From positions 1-64,000 of the forward strand of contig CAWJKG010000006.1 in the NCBI GenBank assembly GCA_963843365.1: a stretch of 64,000 bases of DNA. Reading direction: 5' to 3'. The translations under genes and the position numbers were made by a program. This DNA comes from Bog-473 sp963843365 (GTDB lineage Bacteria; Actinomycetota; Acidimicrobiia; Acidimicrobiales; RAAP-2). Below, piece by piece: positions 17,390-27,201 of the stretch. The first letter of the stretch is position 1. Each line of letters begins with the position of its first letter. The notes below the pieces were generated by a model that saw only the letters and a list, made by a program, of their open reading frames with translations, was not told where the DNA came from and searched no databases.

Positions 17390-18547
17390 TCAAGTGTAGG
17401 TGGCCGGGAACCAGCGACGCTGCGCTTCGAGCTCCTGCAGAACGAGGCCATCGGGTGACTTCCCCACGCCCGGATCCCCAGGCACGCGCACCCACCCGTC
17501 CCGCACCGGGGGGTACCCGCAGGGGTCCACGGCGAGATACTCGCCCGGGTCCCCGACGTCGCTGACCAGGCCGGTCGCATCTTGGCTGAGCCGGGCCGCC
17601 AGGGCCAGGTTCGAGGCCCGCCCCAGGCCCGCCTCGAAGAAGCCGCCCACGAAGGCGGGGACGCCGGCGGCGGCACAGGCGGCGTGGGCGGCGCGGGTGG
17701 CCCGGACGCCACCGAGCCGGGCCGGCTTCAGGCAGGCCATGGCGCAGGCGCCGTTGCGCAGCGCGTCGGTGACGCGTCGCGGCGTGGAGAGCGACTCGTC
17801 CAGACAGATCGGCACGGGCAGCACACGGGCGAGCTGGGCGTGGGCCACGAGGTCGGCCGGCGGCAACGGCTGCTCAATGCACAGCACATCGAAGTCGGCC
17901 AGCCGGCTCAGCTCCGCCACGTCCGCCGCACCGTCGCCGAACGAGCCGTTGGCGTCGACCTGCAGCACGAGATCGGGGTGGTCCTCGCGCACGGCGCGCA
18001 CCGGCACCACCTCCCAGCCCGGTTCGATCTTCAACCGCACCCGCGCCGCGCCGTCGCGCACGACGGTGTCGACCTCGCGGCGCAAGGTTGCGAGGTCGTG
18101 CCCGTCGGGGATCCCGACGACGGCGCCGACGGCGAGCGCCTCGAAGCCCTCCCCGACGCCGAGGTCCTCGGCCAGCGACCGGCCATCGGCCCGCAGCTCG
18201 GCGTCGGCCACCGCCATCTCGAAGGTCGCGGCCAGCATGCGGTCCACCGCGCTGCTCCCGAACAGCTGGGCCACCTCCGCCGCACCGGGAAGCTGACCGC
18301 CCCGGGCCGCGCTGGCCTGGAGGAGGCGGGGCACGCCCCGATCCGCCGCAGCCGGCTCCACCGCTCCCAAGGGAGGGTCGACGGCCGTGCCGTCGGCCAG
18401 AGCGGCGCACTCGCCCCACCCCTCGGACTCCTCGGCCACCACCCGCACGAAGAGCAGCGGGCGCATCCGGTGCACACCGGCGGCGGTGCCGATGGCCTGG
18501 CGGAACGGGAGGTCGACCCGCACGAGCTCGACGCCGGACAGCCTCAT
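17390..18547 (-). CDS. menC: o-Succinylbenzoate synthase
   Basis: The protein has 385 residues of the enolase superfamily. The N-terminal capping domain (about 1-110) is followed by the barrel with the KxK-type base ARVRLKIEPG, the metal ligands LQVDANGSFG, CIEQPLPPADL and CLDESLST, and the second catalytic lysine ACLKPARLGG. The MenC subgroup is suggested by the first strand (VELVRVDLPFRQAIGTAAG) and the glycine-rich end FVGGFFEAGLGR. It dehydrates SHCHC to o-succinylbenzoate in menaquinone synthesis; menF and menG lie at 51.6 and 50.8 kb. An amino-acid racemase of the same superfamily is the main alternative. Confidence 0.85.
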   Translation of the reverse strand: MRLSGVELVRVDLPFRQAIGTAAGVHRMRPLLFVRVVAEESEGWGECAALADGTAVDPPLGAVEPAAADRGVPRLLQASAARGGQLPGAAEVAQLFGSSAVDRMLAATFEMAVADAELRADGRSLAEDLGVGEGFEALAVGAVVGIPDGHDLATLRREVDTVVRDGAARVRLKIEPGWEVVPVRAVREDHPDLVLQVDANGSFGDGAADVAELSRLADFDVLCIEQPLPPADLVAHAQLARVLPVPICLDESLSTPRRVTDALRNGACAMACLKPARLGGVRATRAAHAACAAAGVPAFVGGFFEAGLGRASNLALAARLSQDATGLVSDVGDPGEYLAVDPCGYPPVRDGWVRVPGDPGVGKSPDGLVLQELEAQRRWFPATYT

Positions 18548-18605
18548 GCCGACGGCGCTCCCACACCGCCACCGTAGATCGCAGCTTGTACGATCGGGCG
18601 TTCTC

Positions 18606-18688
18606 GCCCGGATGGCGGAATGGCAGACGCGGCGGCCTCAAAAGCCGCTGTCCGAAAGGGCGTGCGGGTTCGAGTCCCGCTCCGGGCA
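18606..18688 (+). tRNA. tRNA-Leu (anticodon CAA)
   Basis: The 83-base cloverleaf has acceptor gcccgga (18606-18612) pairing with tccgggc (18681-18687) and discriminator A at 18688. The anticodon stem gcggc/gccgc encloses the loop ctcaaaa with anticodon CAA. A long class II variable arm gtcc-gaaa-gggc and the T-arm gcggg-ttcgagt-cccgc follow. The 3' CCA is not encoded. The last part of the gene, from 18677, is duplicated beyond the insertion element downstream, and the tRNA itself remains intact. Confidence 0.95.
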
Positions 18689-18691
18689 CGC
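18677..18691 (+). repeat. Left target-site duplication of the IS481-family element
   Basis: The 15 bases here (ccgctccgggcacgc), which include the 3' end of tRNA-Leu, match 14 of 15 bases at 19957-19971, with one difference at position 14 (g/t). Each copy directly abuts one end of the element. Confidence 0.8.
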
Positions 18692-19956
18692 TGTGATGTC
18701 TCAGAGTTTCTGGGACGTCTGAACCCACAGACCGTAGCTGTCAGCCAATCGGCTGGTAGTCCTTCGACGGGTCGAGGGTCAGGTGCCGCAGGAGCGTGCC
18801 GTCGGCGTCGAGGATCCGCACGTCGAGGTCGGCCACGAGCATGAGGACCCGTTCGTGACTTGTGGGCCCGGCCGACGCCGATGTGGTGGAGCTTGGAGCG
18901 GTGGCGCAAGGTCACCGTGCCGTTGGTGTCGACCCGGTCTCGGCGCACCTTGGTGGTCGGTGAGACGACCTGGCCCTCGATGCTCGGTGAGGCCTTGTCG
19001 CGCTCGTTGTAGACGGCCAGCGGTGGACGGCCATGCGCTTGGTGGGGGCGGATCTCGTTGTAGTAGCTGGCGAAGAAGTCGACGCCGCGCTGGAGCGCGT
19101 CGATCGAGTCGAACTCGTCGTTGGCGCAGAGCCACTTCTTGAGGGTCTGGTGGTAGCGCTCGATCTTGCCCTGGGTCTGGGGATGGTAGGGCTTGCCGTG
19201 CTTGAAGCTGATGCCCAGCGCGGCCAGGTCGATCTCGAGGCCCGGTCGATGCCCCCCGGTAGGCCGCGGTGTAGATGGCGCCGTTGTCGGTGAGCACCGA
19301 GGCGGGCAAACCCCAGGTCGCAGCCGTGGCATAGAAGAGCTCGATCGCGTCGGGCGCCGTCGCGGTGCGACACGCACCTTCGAGGAGAGGACGGCCCGCG
19401 AGCAGTCGTCGATGAAGTGGAGGATCTCGACCTTGTCCTCGCCGACATGCCAATGGGTCATGTCGGTCTGCCAGCACTCATTGGGCAGGTCGGCCTCGAA
19501 GCGGACCCAGCTCGAGCGGGGCCGCTTTTGCGGCTGGTCGACGACGAGGCCCCGGCGCCGCAGCACCCGGTGCATGGTCGAGAGCGACGGCACGTCGTGT
19601 GGGCCTGGCCAGGTGGTAGCGGATCGTGCGGGCCCCGGCATCGAAGCCGGCCTCGGCGAGGTGCTTGCGCCACCAGACGATCTCGTCTTCGACCTCTGGG
19701 GCCGTGAGGGCGGGGGCGTGCTTGGGGCCACGCCGCCGGGGCTCGAGGGCCTCGGCGCCCGCCGGCTCGGAAGAGCTGGACATGGCGCTGAACCCACGAC
19801 TTCGAAGTCCCTGTGGCCCCGGCCACCGCCCGCACGGAGCGACCCTCGACCAGCACGGCGTTCACGGAGTAATGGGCCAGATCCACGGCGGACACCCCTT
19901 TCATCGGTGTCCCAGAATCTTGAAACATGCCGTCCCACAAATCCGGGAACGTGACA
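18692..19956 (-). mobile_element. IS481-family insertion sequence inserted at the 3' end of tRNA-Leu
   Basis: The 1265-base element has TGT...ACA termini. The imperfect inverted repeats, 18692-18716 against 19932-19956, share 17 of 25 positions with a common inner tttNtgggac block. It holds a single minus-strand transposase with helix-turn-helix and DDE integrase regions, and is flanked by 15-base direct repeats. IS481 elements are known for TGT/ACA ends, lengths near 1-1.3 kb and target duplications of variable length, so the boundaries and family agree. The near-identical direct repeats suggest a fairly recent insertion. Confidence 0.85.
18741..19904 (-). pseudogene. IS481-family transposase broken by five frameshifts
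   Basis: Starts at ATG 19904 (MKGVSAVDLAHYSVNAVLVE) and ends at the TGA at 18741 after LTLDPSKDYQPIG. The N-terminal helix-turn-helix reads GRSVRAVAGATGTSKSWVQR. The integrase core shows the triad in ECWQTDMTHW, SVLTDNGAIY and PQTQGKIERYHQTLKKWL. The frame changes near 19763 (+1), 19610 (+1), 19375 (-1), 19255 (+1) and 18863 (+1). Repaired, it would encode about 386 residues, full length for the family. Because housekeeping genes here carry the same kind of single-base gain, the breaks may be sequence errors and the transposase could be intact. Confidence 0.85.
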
Positions 19957-19971
19957 CCGCTCCGGGCACTC
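19957..19971 (+). repeat. Right target-site duplication (copy of tRNA-Leu 3' end)
   Basis: The sequence ccgctccgggcactc abuts the right end of the insertion element and repeats 18677-18691 with one mismatch. It is a partial tRNA-Leu 3' end without the rest of the gene. Confidence 0.8.
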
Positions 19972-20223
19972 CCGCGACCAGCGGTTCCTTCTCAGGACCC
20001 CGTTCGAGGGCAACGCCGAATTGTCCGCCATCTGGGACCCGAACTCCGGCCCCAACACCCATGTTTCGCACAACTGCACTCACCCGGCGTGCCTGGGGGC
20101 CGATCGTCGCGTTGGAGCTGGCCGGAGAACGTGCAAACCTGGGGCGTCCACGGACGACGCTCCGGCCCGGATCGTGGACTTCAGCGCTCCATTGGCGGCA
20201 GATCTGATCCTCTTCGACCTCTC
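19972..20223. other. Intergenic stretch after the IS element
   Basis: These 252 bases follow the insertion element and precede the secreted Thr-rich protein. I find no open frame with a plausible protein, no tRNA and no clear terminator. If the element inserted into a formerly continuous region, this was once the sequence directly downstream of tRNA-Leu. Confidence 0.5.
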
Positions 20224-21680
20224 ATGACACGCACCTTTCGCAGCGTCCTCTTCGTCCTGGCCTTGGCCGTGGCTGCGTTCGGCGCGTCTCGCCTTCGTGT
20301 GGGCGGCCGGCGGGCCCGCGACGGCCTCGAGTTCCTTCACGCCGCTCCCGCCGGGATGGGAGCTGTGCGTCCTCCAGGGCATCGCGGCACCCGCGACGCA
20401 GCCAATGTGGCCGACCTCGACGAGTGGCAGGCGGCCGAGGGCGGTTCGACGAACAACACGGCCGCCTACAACCCCTTCAACACCATGCGGACCACCGACG
20501 ACACGAGTGCCCCCATCCCGGGCGTCGCCATGGTGAGCGGGTTCCCGGCCTTCGCCACGTGGGCGGAGGGCTGTGCCGCCACCGTCGCCACACTCTTCCA
20601 GCCGAACATGTGGGTCATCACCGCCGCGCCTCCGGGCGGGAAACGTCGCCCGCCGGCCGCGTTTCTCGCCGTCGTCGACCAGAGCGCCTGGTGCGCGCCC
20701 TCGTCCGACGGGCTACCTTGCTATGTCGACGCCATCCAGACGGTGCGGGCAGCTCGCCGGCGTGGCCTCGTCGCTCGCGGCGCTCGACGTCTACGGGAAC
20801 GTCACACGGACCTGCAGTCCTATCAACAGTCCCTCACGACGGTCTCCGCCGACCAGAGCGACATCGGCGTGCGCGACCTGGCCCTGGCGGCGTCGCAGTC
20901 CCAGGTCGCCGCGGCCCGCGACAAGTTCGGCGCGGCCTCACGCGCCCTGCGGGGATTCGCCGTCAGCGAGTACGTCACAGCGGCCTGTACTCGGGCGCGC
21001 CGCTGGTCAGCAACGGAGCGGTCGTCGCAGTCCGCGGACCGAACCCTCAGGACTCCGACGGCGTCGTGGCGCAGCAGTATCTCGGCGTCGCGGCCACCAA
21101 TCTCATCTCCGACAACAATGCCGCCGCCGGCGCGGTCAAGGATTCGGATGCACACCGAGATGACGCGGCCAAGGCGCTGGCCCAGGCCGCGCTGAAGTTG
21201 ACGTCGGACGAGGCAGCGGAGAACCGCGACCTGACCAGCTGATCAAGGACGTCGCCACGCTCGAGGGCGCGGCGCCTGCACCTCGGTGACCATCACGCCT
21301 CCCCCGACTGCGACCGCCTCACCGGGCTCGTCGAGCACGTCCACGACGACCACCACGATCTCCGCCGACAACGACGACCTCGTCCTCGACGACCACAACC
21401 ACCACGGTCCCACCGACGACGTCGACGACCACCACCAGCACCACGCTGCCCACGATCCCGCTGGACTCCACGTCGACGACCACGACCACGACGACCACGA
21501 CCGTTCCGCCGACGACGACCACGACCGCCGCGCCGACCAGAGCGACCACGACCACCACGACGGCTCCGGCTCCGCCCCACGGCGACACCGTCGACCGCAA
21601 CCGCCCCACCCCCTGAGGCGTCGGGCGTGACGGAGCTGCAGGGCTGCGTGGCCACCCTGGCCCCGCCGTCCGGCACCTAG
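20224..21680 (+). CDS. Secreted protein with lysozyme-like N-terminal region and Thr-rich tail, frameshifted
   Basis: Starts at ATG 20224 with a signal peptide (MTRTFRSVLFVLALAVAAFG) and ends at the TAG at 21678. Reading across several frame changes gives GWELCVLQGIAAPATQ, LDEWQAAEGGSTNNTAAYNP and AEGCAATVATLF. This pattern (W..EGG...NP, then ATV.TL) recalls a domain seen in actinobacterial and phage cell-wall lytic proteins. A predicted helical region with LQSYQQSLTTVSADQSDIG follows, then a Thr/Pro-rich stretch and a short Cys-containing end (ELQGCVATLAP). The frame moves at least five times, near 20290, 20390, 20630, 20745, 20990 and 21270. A wall-directed enzyme is inferred; the catalytic residue is not identified. 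Confidence 0.5.
21340..21570 (+). repeat. Low-complexity ACC/ACG tract encoding a Thr-rich linker
   Basis: A run of acgacc/accacg triplets encodes mainly Thr with Ser, Pro and Val in the frame that continues the secreted protein. In the opposite frame it mimics a valine-rich membrane protein, which I reject. Such tracts are typical wall-spanning linkers and are also prone to slippage. Confidence 0.75.
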
Positions 21681-21766
21681 GGACAACCCTCGATTTCAGG
21701 TGGTTCGCCTGGTCCAGAGGGCGGCGGTGCGCTGCGCCGTGCCTGTCCGGTGGCGCCTCGTGCGGG

Positions 21767-24700
21767 TCAGAAACCGGTGGCCGCGATGATCGAACCGTTC
21801 AGGTGGGTCCCCGCCATCGATCCGTCGTCCGGTGCGTCGCCGTAGGGGTAGACGGAACCCTGTGCCGAGGCCACCCAGTAGCCCCCGCCGTCCGCGTCGG
21901 CGAAGATCGCCGCGGCCGGGTTGAAGCCCCCGACGGAGCCCACGGGTCCGCCGCGGCCCACGGCATCCCCGTAGGCGTACACGCTGCCGTTCGCCAGCAG
22001 CACCCAGTAGCCGTGCCCGTCCGCCGTGCGGACAGCCGACGTTGCCGGCGAGCCCTGGTTGCCCGGCGCTCCGTAGAAGGGTGCATCGCCGAAGGCGTAG
22101 ACGTTGCCGGTCTGGGTGATGAGCCAGTACCCGTTGCCCGAGGCGTCGGGCACGACCGAGACGGCGGCGCCCGAGCAGCCGCCCATGCCCGGGCACGAAC
22201 CCTCGAAGCGGGCGTCGCCGAAGGCGAAGACGCCGCCGTCGGAGGCGACCATGAAGTATCCCCCGCCGTCAGCGGACGGCACCATGCCGACGATCGGCGC
22301 ATTGAGGCTGTGCGGCAGGCCCGATCCGGCGGGCGCCAGCCCCGCGCCGGGTATGGAGCCGTAGTAGCCGGCGTTGCCGAAGGCGAAGATGCCCCCGTCC
22401 GACGCCACCAACCAGTATCCGGCTTTGTCCGCCGTGGGGCTGATGCCGACGACCGGTCGCTGCAGCTTGAGACTGCCGGTCGACCCGTAGAACTGTGCGG
22501 AACCGAACGTGAAGATGCCGCCGTCGGAGCCCACGAGCCAGTAGCCGTACGTGGGAGTCGGCGGCGGCGTGAGTATGACCGGGCCCCCGGTCACGGTGAA
22601 GTCGCCCGACCGTGCTGGTGTAGGAGACCGCGTAGTTGCCGCCGTTCGCGCCGCCGACCACGGCTCCGCCGCACGAGCCGGGGGCCAACGTGTAGCCGCC
22701 CGACTGCAGGTCGGCGCTGATGGCGATGGCCGGGGTGACCTGGCTGCAGGTGAGCCCAGAAGTGTTGAGGGTCACGCCGCTGGGCAGCGGTGAGCCGTAG
22801 CTCCCCTGGAAGCTGGGCGCCCCACCGTTCGCCTGACTGCCGCTCACGGCCACCGGAATGGGTTGCGGCGTCACCGTGGCAATGCCGTTGACGTACGAAA
22901 TCGTGTAGTTCGGGTCGGCAGCGCCGCTACAGGAGGTCGTGTAGGGGGACTGGGACACGGGGCTCGTGTTGGTGGCGGCGGTCGTACATGTGGGCTGGGG
23001 CGAGAGTGCCGAGGCGGTGTCGCCACCCGTGAGTCCGTGGTAGATGGGCGACACTGCGGGCGGACTCTGCCCGTATGCCGTCGTGCTGCTCGACGCGGTG
23101 ATGACCAAGGGAGCGGCAGTCACGGTGACCGATCCCGCGACGTAGCCGATGGTGTAGTTGGTGTCGACGGCGCCGATACAGGAGGAGGCATACGGGGATC
23201 CCGAGACGGGGCTGGAGCTCGAGCCCGTGTCAGTGGTGGAACAGGTGGGCTTGGTCGTCAAGGACGACGCCGATTCGCCATTGACAAAGCCCGCATAGCC
23301 CGCGGTGATGGTGGGCACCGTGCCGTAGGACACCGTCCGGCTCGATGCGGTGATGGTCAGCGGGACGGCGGTGACGGCGACCGAGCCGGCCACGTAGCTG
23401 AAGGCATAGTTCGGGTCGACCGCCCCGGAACACGTCGAGGCGTAGGGCGAGTTGGCGACGGAGCTCGAGGAGGTGGCGGCGGTGGAGCAGGAGGCGCGGG
23501 TCGTCAGCGAGGACACGTTCTCGCTGTTCACAAAGCCCGCATAGCCGGGCGTGATCGAGGGCGGCGAGCCGCCGTACGCCATCGACCCCCCGGACGCGGT
23601 GATGGTCAACGGCGCCGGCGTGACCACGAAGTCACCGGCGACGCTGGTATAGGCGAGGGTGTAGCTCGACGAGTTGGGTCCCGACAAGGTTGCGCCACTG
23701 CACGATGCCGTCGTCAGCGCGTAGCTCCCCGCGGGGAGGGTCGGCGCGATCGTGGTCGTGCCGACCTGCGTGCAGGTGAGCCCCGACGTGCTCACGGTCA
23801 CGCCGGACGGTGGGTTCGCCGAACCGGCGAACGTCGGGGTCCCCCCGTACATCTGGCTCCCCGACACGGCGACGTTGAGCGGCCCGGGACCGACCGTGAA
23901 GTCGTTGGCGGCGCTCGTGTAGACGACCGCGTAGTCGGCACCATCGGCGCCGCCGAGGGTGAGACCGCTGCACGAGGAAGCCAGCAGGGTGTACTGGCCG
24001 ATCGCCAGAGACGGGCTGATGGGCGTGGAGGAACCCACCGTCGAACAGCTGAGCCCGCTCGTGTCGAGCGTGACGCCGAACGGTGGGCTCCCCGACCCGG
24101 CGTAGTTCGCGGTTGCGCTGAAAGAGGGTGATCCGCCGTAGGGCATTGTGCCGGAGACGACGACGGTGAGGGGGATGGCGGTGAGCCCCGAGGCCAGCGC
24201 CGATGCCACCGGCGTCCCCAGCCCTGTGGCCATGTCGTAGCCGGTCAGGGCCGGATACTGGCCGCCAGCCGTGGCGTTGTAGTCGTTGTTCCCGGACGTC
24301 ACGTCGTTGAGGAAGGTGCCGGGCGACTGCTGGGCCAAGAGGTACAGCGCCGGATTCAGTTGCCCGTAGCCGGCGGTGTTGCCGTTGGCCGACGCCACGA
24401 CGGCCACGACGGCTGCCCAGAGCGGCGCGGCCCCGCTCGTGCCGCCCAACGCGTTCCAGCCCAAGCCGTTGACGGTGTCGTAAATGATGTAGCCGCTGCT
24501 CGGATCGGCGTCAGCCGACACGTCGGGCACCTCGCGGCAATCACCCCCGGCGTTGGCGCACGGTGTCCCGGTGCTCCCGCTCACGGTGCCGAGGGGCTGC
24601 TGATACGCCGGCATGGCGAAGGTCTGCGAAATGCCCCCGCCGCCGGCGCCCTCCGAGTAGTAGAGGGCGTCGTTCCAGGCCTGCTCCGTCGGCGCCGGAC

Positions 24701-27047
24701 CGAGGTTGCGCGTCTGGGTCCCGTGCCCGAGCGAGGTTCCCCCGACCGCCGTGACATCGGGTTGGCTGGCCGGATCCGACACGGCCAGGTTCAGATTCTG
24801 AATGACGTCGCCCCCGTTGGTCTCGTCGGTGACCCAGGTGTAGCCCCGCGTGCCGTCGCTCACCAGCTGGCCCATGGCGTCCGTGCCCGTCTCGAGCGCG
24901 ACGGTCGAGGTGATCGCCTCGCTCGACGTGCTGATCGTCGCCATGACATCCCCCGGGAAGCTCAGGCCGTTGAGCACCGCGAGGACCTCGCTGTTGTCGG
25001 GCGACATGCCGATGGACTGCACCAGACCGGTCCCGTTCGACGGTTGGGACGTGGCGATCGTCTTGACGACTGCGCCGCTGCTCAAACTGACCACCGAAAT
25101 ACCGCCCCCGGTTCCCGCGTTGGCGACATAGAGGTCGCCGGCCCCGCTCGCCACGACCAGGGCCACCGGGTCGTTGCCCACGGCCGTGGCGGCCGGCGTC
25201 GCCGTACACCCCGTGGTGGTCGTCGCATTGCAGGTCGACGCGGTGAAGTATTCGATCCGGCCGTTCGCGCCGTCGGCAATGAACACGAAGCCGTTGGCGC
25301 TGGTGTCCACGGCCACTGCCGAGGGAACGCTGGACGAAGGAAGCGTCACGGTCGCCACGAAAGCGTTGGTCGCCGCGTTGTACACGGCGACCGATCCGTT
25401 GCCGTTCGCCACGTAGAGAGTGGACCCGTCGAGTGCGAGTGCCGTCGGGGCGTTGAGATGACCGTTCGAGGCGACCTGGGTGGGCGAGCCACAGCCGGTC
25501 GTCGCCGTCTGATTGCAGGTGTTGGTGGGGATGACGGTGAGGGTGCTGTTGGAGTTGGCCACGAAGACCTTTCCGTCGGCGCTGTCCAGGGCGACGGCGT
25601 CGGGACCGGTGCCGGTGGAGACCGACCCCGCCGTGGTGAAGTTCGTGGGGTTGTTCGTCGTGCCCTCGCTGTCGACGCTGACGGTGTTGCTCGACTTGTT
25701 GGCGACGTAGAGCGTGCCGCTCGACGGGTCGACGGCCTGGGCCACCGGGTCGGTGCCCGTCGTCGCTTCAATTTCCTGGTTGACGTTGCATCCCTGCGCA
25801 CCTTGGTCACCCGAGGCGACGAAGATCGACTGGCCCTCCGCCGCGGCCGTCTGGAAGAGGGTGTTCTCGGAGTTCTGGAGCGACTGGCCCACGTAGGCCT
25901 CGCAGCCGTTCGTCCAGCTGGCACTCACGATCTTCGCCGTGTCGTCGTTCACGATCTGACTGAAGACGTTGTAGAGGCTGTCGGAAAGGCCGCCCTCGTA
26001 GACCTCGATGGTGGCCTTGGGCGCCAGCGACAGTGCCGTCTCGATGTCGAGCTCGGTTTCGGCCGTTCCTGCCCCGGTGCCCGTTCCGCCCCCCACGGAC
26101 ACCTTCTTGATCTGGCCGTTCCCGAGCGTGATGCCGTAGCAATTGGCAAAGGTGGAGATGTCCGACGTCGAGTAGCCCGCACCGGACATCTCGAGCAACG
26201 CGATGGTCGACCCGGCCCCGTAGTCGCCGGCGGAATAGAGCGGGTCGAACGAATAGGCCTGGGCCAGGTCGGGTGCGTCGAGCGCGCCGGTCAGGCTCTC
26301 GACGTTGGCGACGCTGGAGTTGCCGCTGTTGCAGGAGGCTCCCGTGGGGTTGGGCTGTTCCGGCGCCAGCGTGGGCGTGGCGGGGCTGGCCTGGGCCGGC
26401 GCGGCCGCGCTGCTTGCCTGCGGAATGCTCGTCGAGGGTTGGGGCGGGCTCAGGGTGTCGAGGCCCAGGATCCCTTCGATCTGCGGGGCAACCGACTCGT
26501 CCACCTGTGGTGCCGCGGCGTTGTCGTATCCCGTCTTGCCGGACGAGAGCCGGTATTTCGCAATCGGTGTCGAAAACGCGGACTGCACCTGGGCGACCGT
26601 GCCCGACACGGGCAACGACAGCCCGGTCGCGGCCGGTCTCCCGACGGTCAAGCCCTCCTGCTGGAGGCTCGAGGTCACCCGGGCGATCGTCGACCGTGTC
26701 GGACCGAACTCCTGCGCGATCTGCACTGGCGTGAGGAAGTGCCGGTACTGCGGTGACTTCGGATCGGAGACCTGCTGGGCCAGAGCCGACAGGCCGGCGG
26801 GATCGCGCGGTTTGAGGGTGACGGTGAGCGGCAGGGTGGCCGTGGCCGGCGCGGGCCCGACCAGCGTGGCTCCCGGCGGAACCAGGCCCTGGTGACCCGG
26901 CAGCTTCTCCCTGCCGCCTCCACTGGCGCCGGCGGGTGACGCGCTGCCCGCCGCAGTGGCGACGACAAAGGCAAACAGGAGGGACACGCCGAGAAGGCAC
27001 GAGGCGAGGGGATGCGTCCGACACCCGCCACGTCGATACACCTTCAT
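21767..27047 (-). CDS. Secreted S53 (sedolisin/kumamolisin) peptidase with inserted beta-propeller, MBG domains and C-terminal repeat
   Basis: About 1759 residues from the ATG at 27047 (GGAGG eight bases upstream; a GTG at 27062 would add five). In order it has a signal peptide (1-38), a pro-kumamolisin domain (about 50-205), and a catalytic S53 domain with Glu330 and Asp334 (TAETELDIETALSLAP), oxyanion Asp414 (ASGDQGAQGC) and nucleophile Ser871 (GGTSGAAPLW). A YVTN/NHL-like propeller (about 421-750) interrupts the catalytic domain. Then come a calcium-site end GYDMATGLGTP, about six MBG-type Ig-like repeats, and six 'GYWLVASDGGIFAFG' repeats. One extra G near 22607 shifts the frame before the last region. 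It is probably an acid protease acting outside the cell. Confidence 0.88.
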
Positions 27048-27201
27048 CTGCGCGTCCTCCACAGGTGCCCCCGGCCGGGAAGGCTACCGCCGCTCCCTCC
27101 GGCGATTGGCGGCGCCCGCGGCGCGTCAGTGCGTGCCTCGGGCGCCCCGCTGTTTCGTTGTGGGGGAATTGTCGGCAGACGACCGCCGCGGCCTTAGCGG
27201 G

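Noticed and set aside
21243..21686. Valine-rich minus-strand 'membrane protein'
   Set aside because: It is the reverse of the Thr-rich codon tract (ACC/ACG read backwards gives GTC/GTG-type codons).
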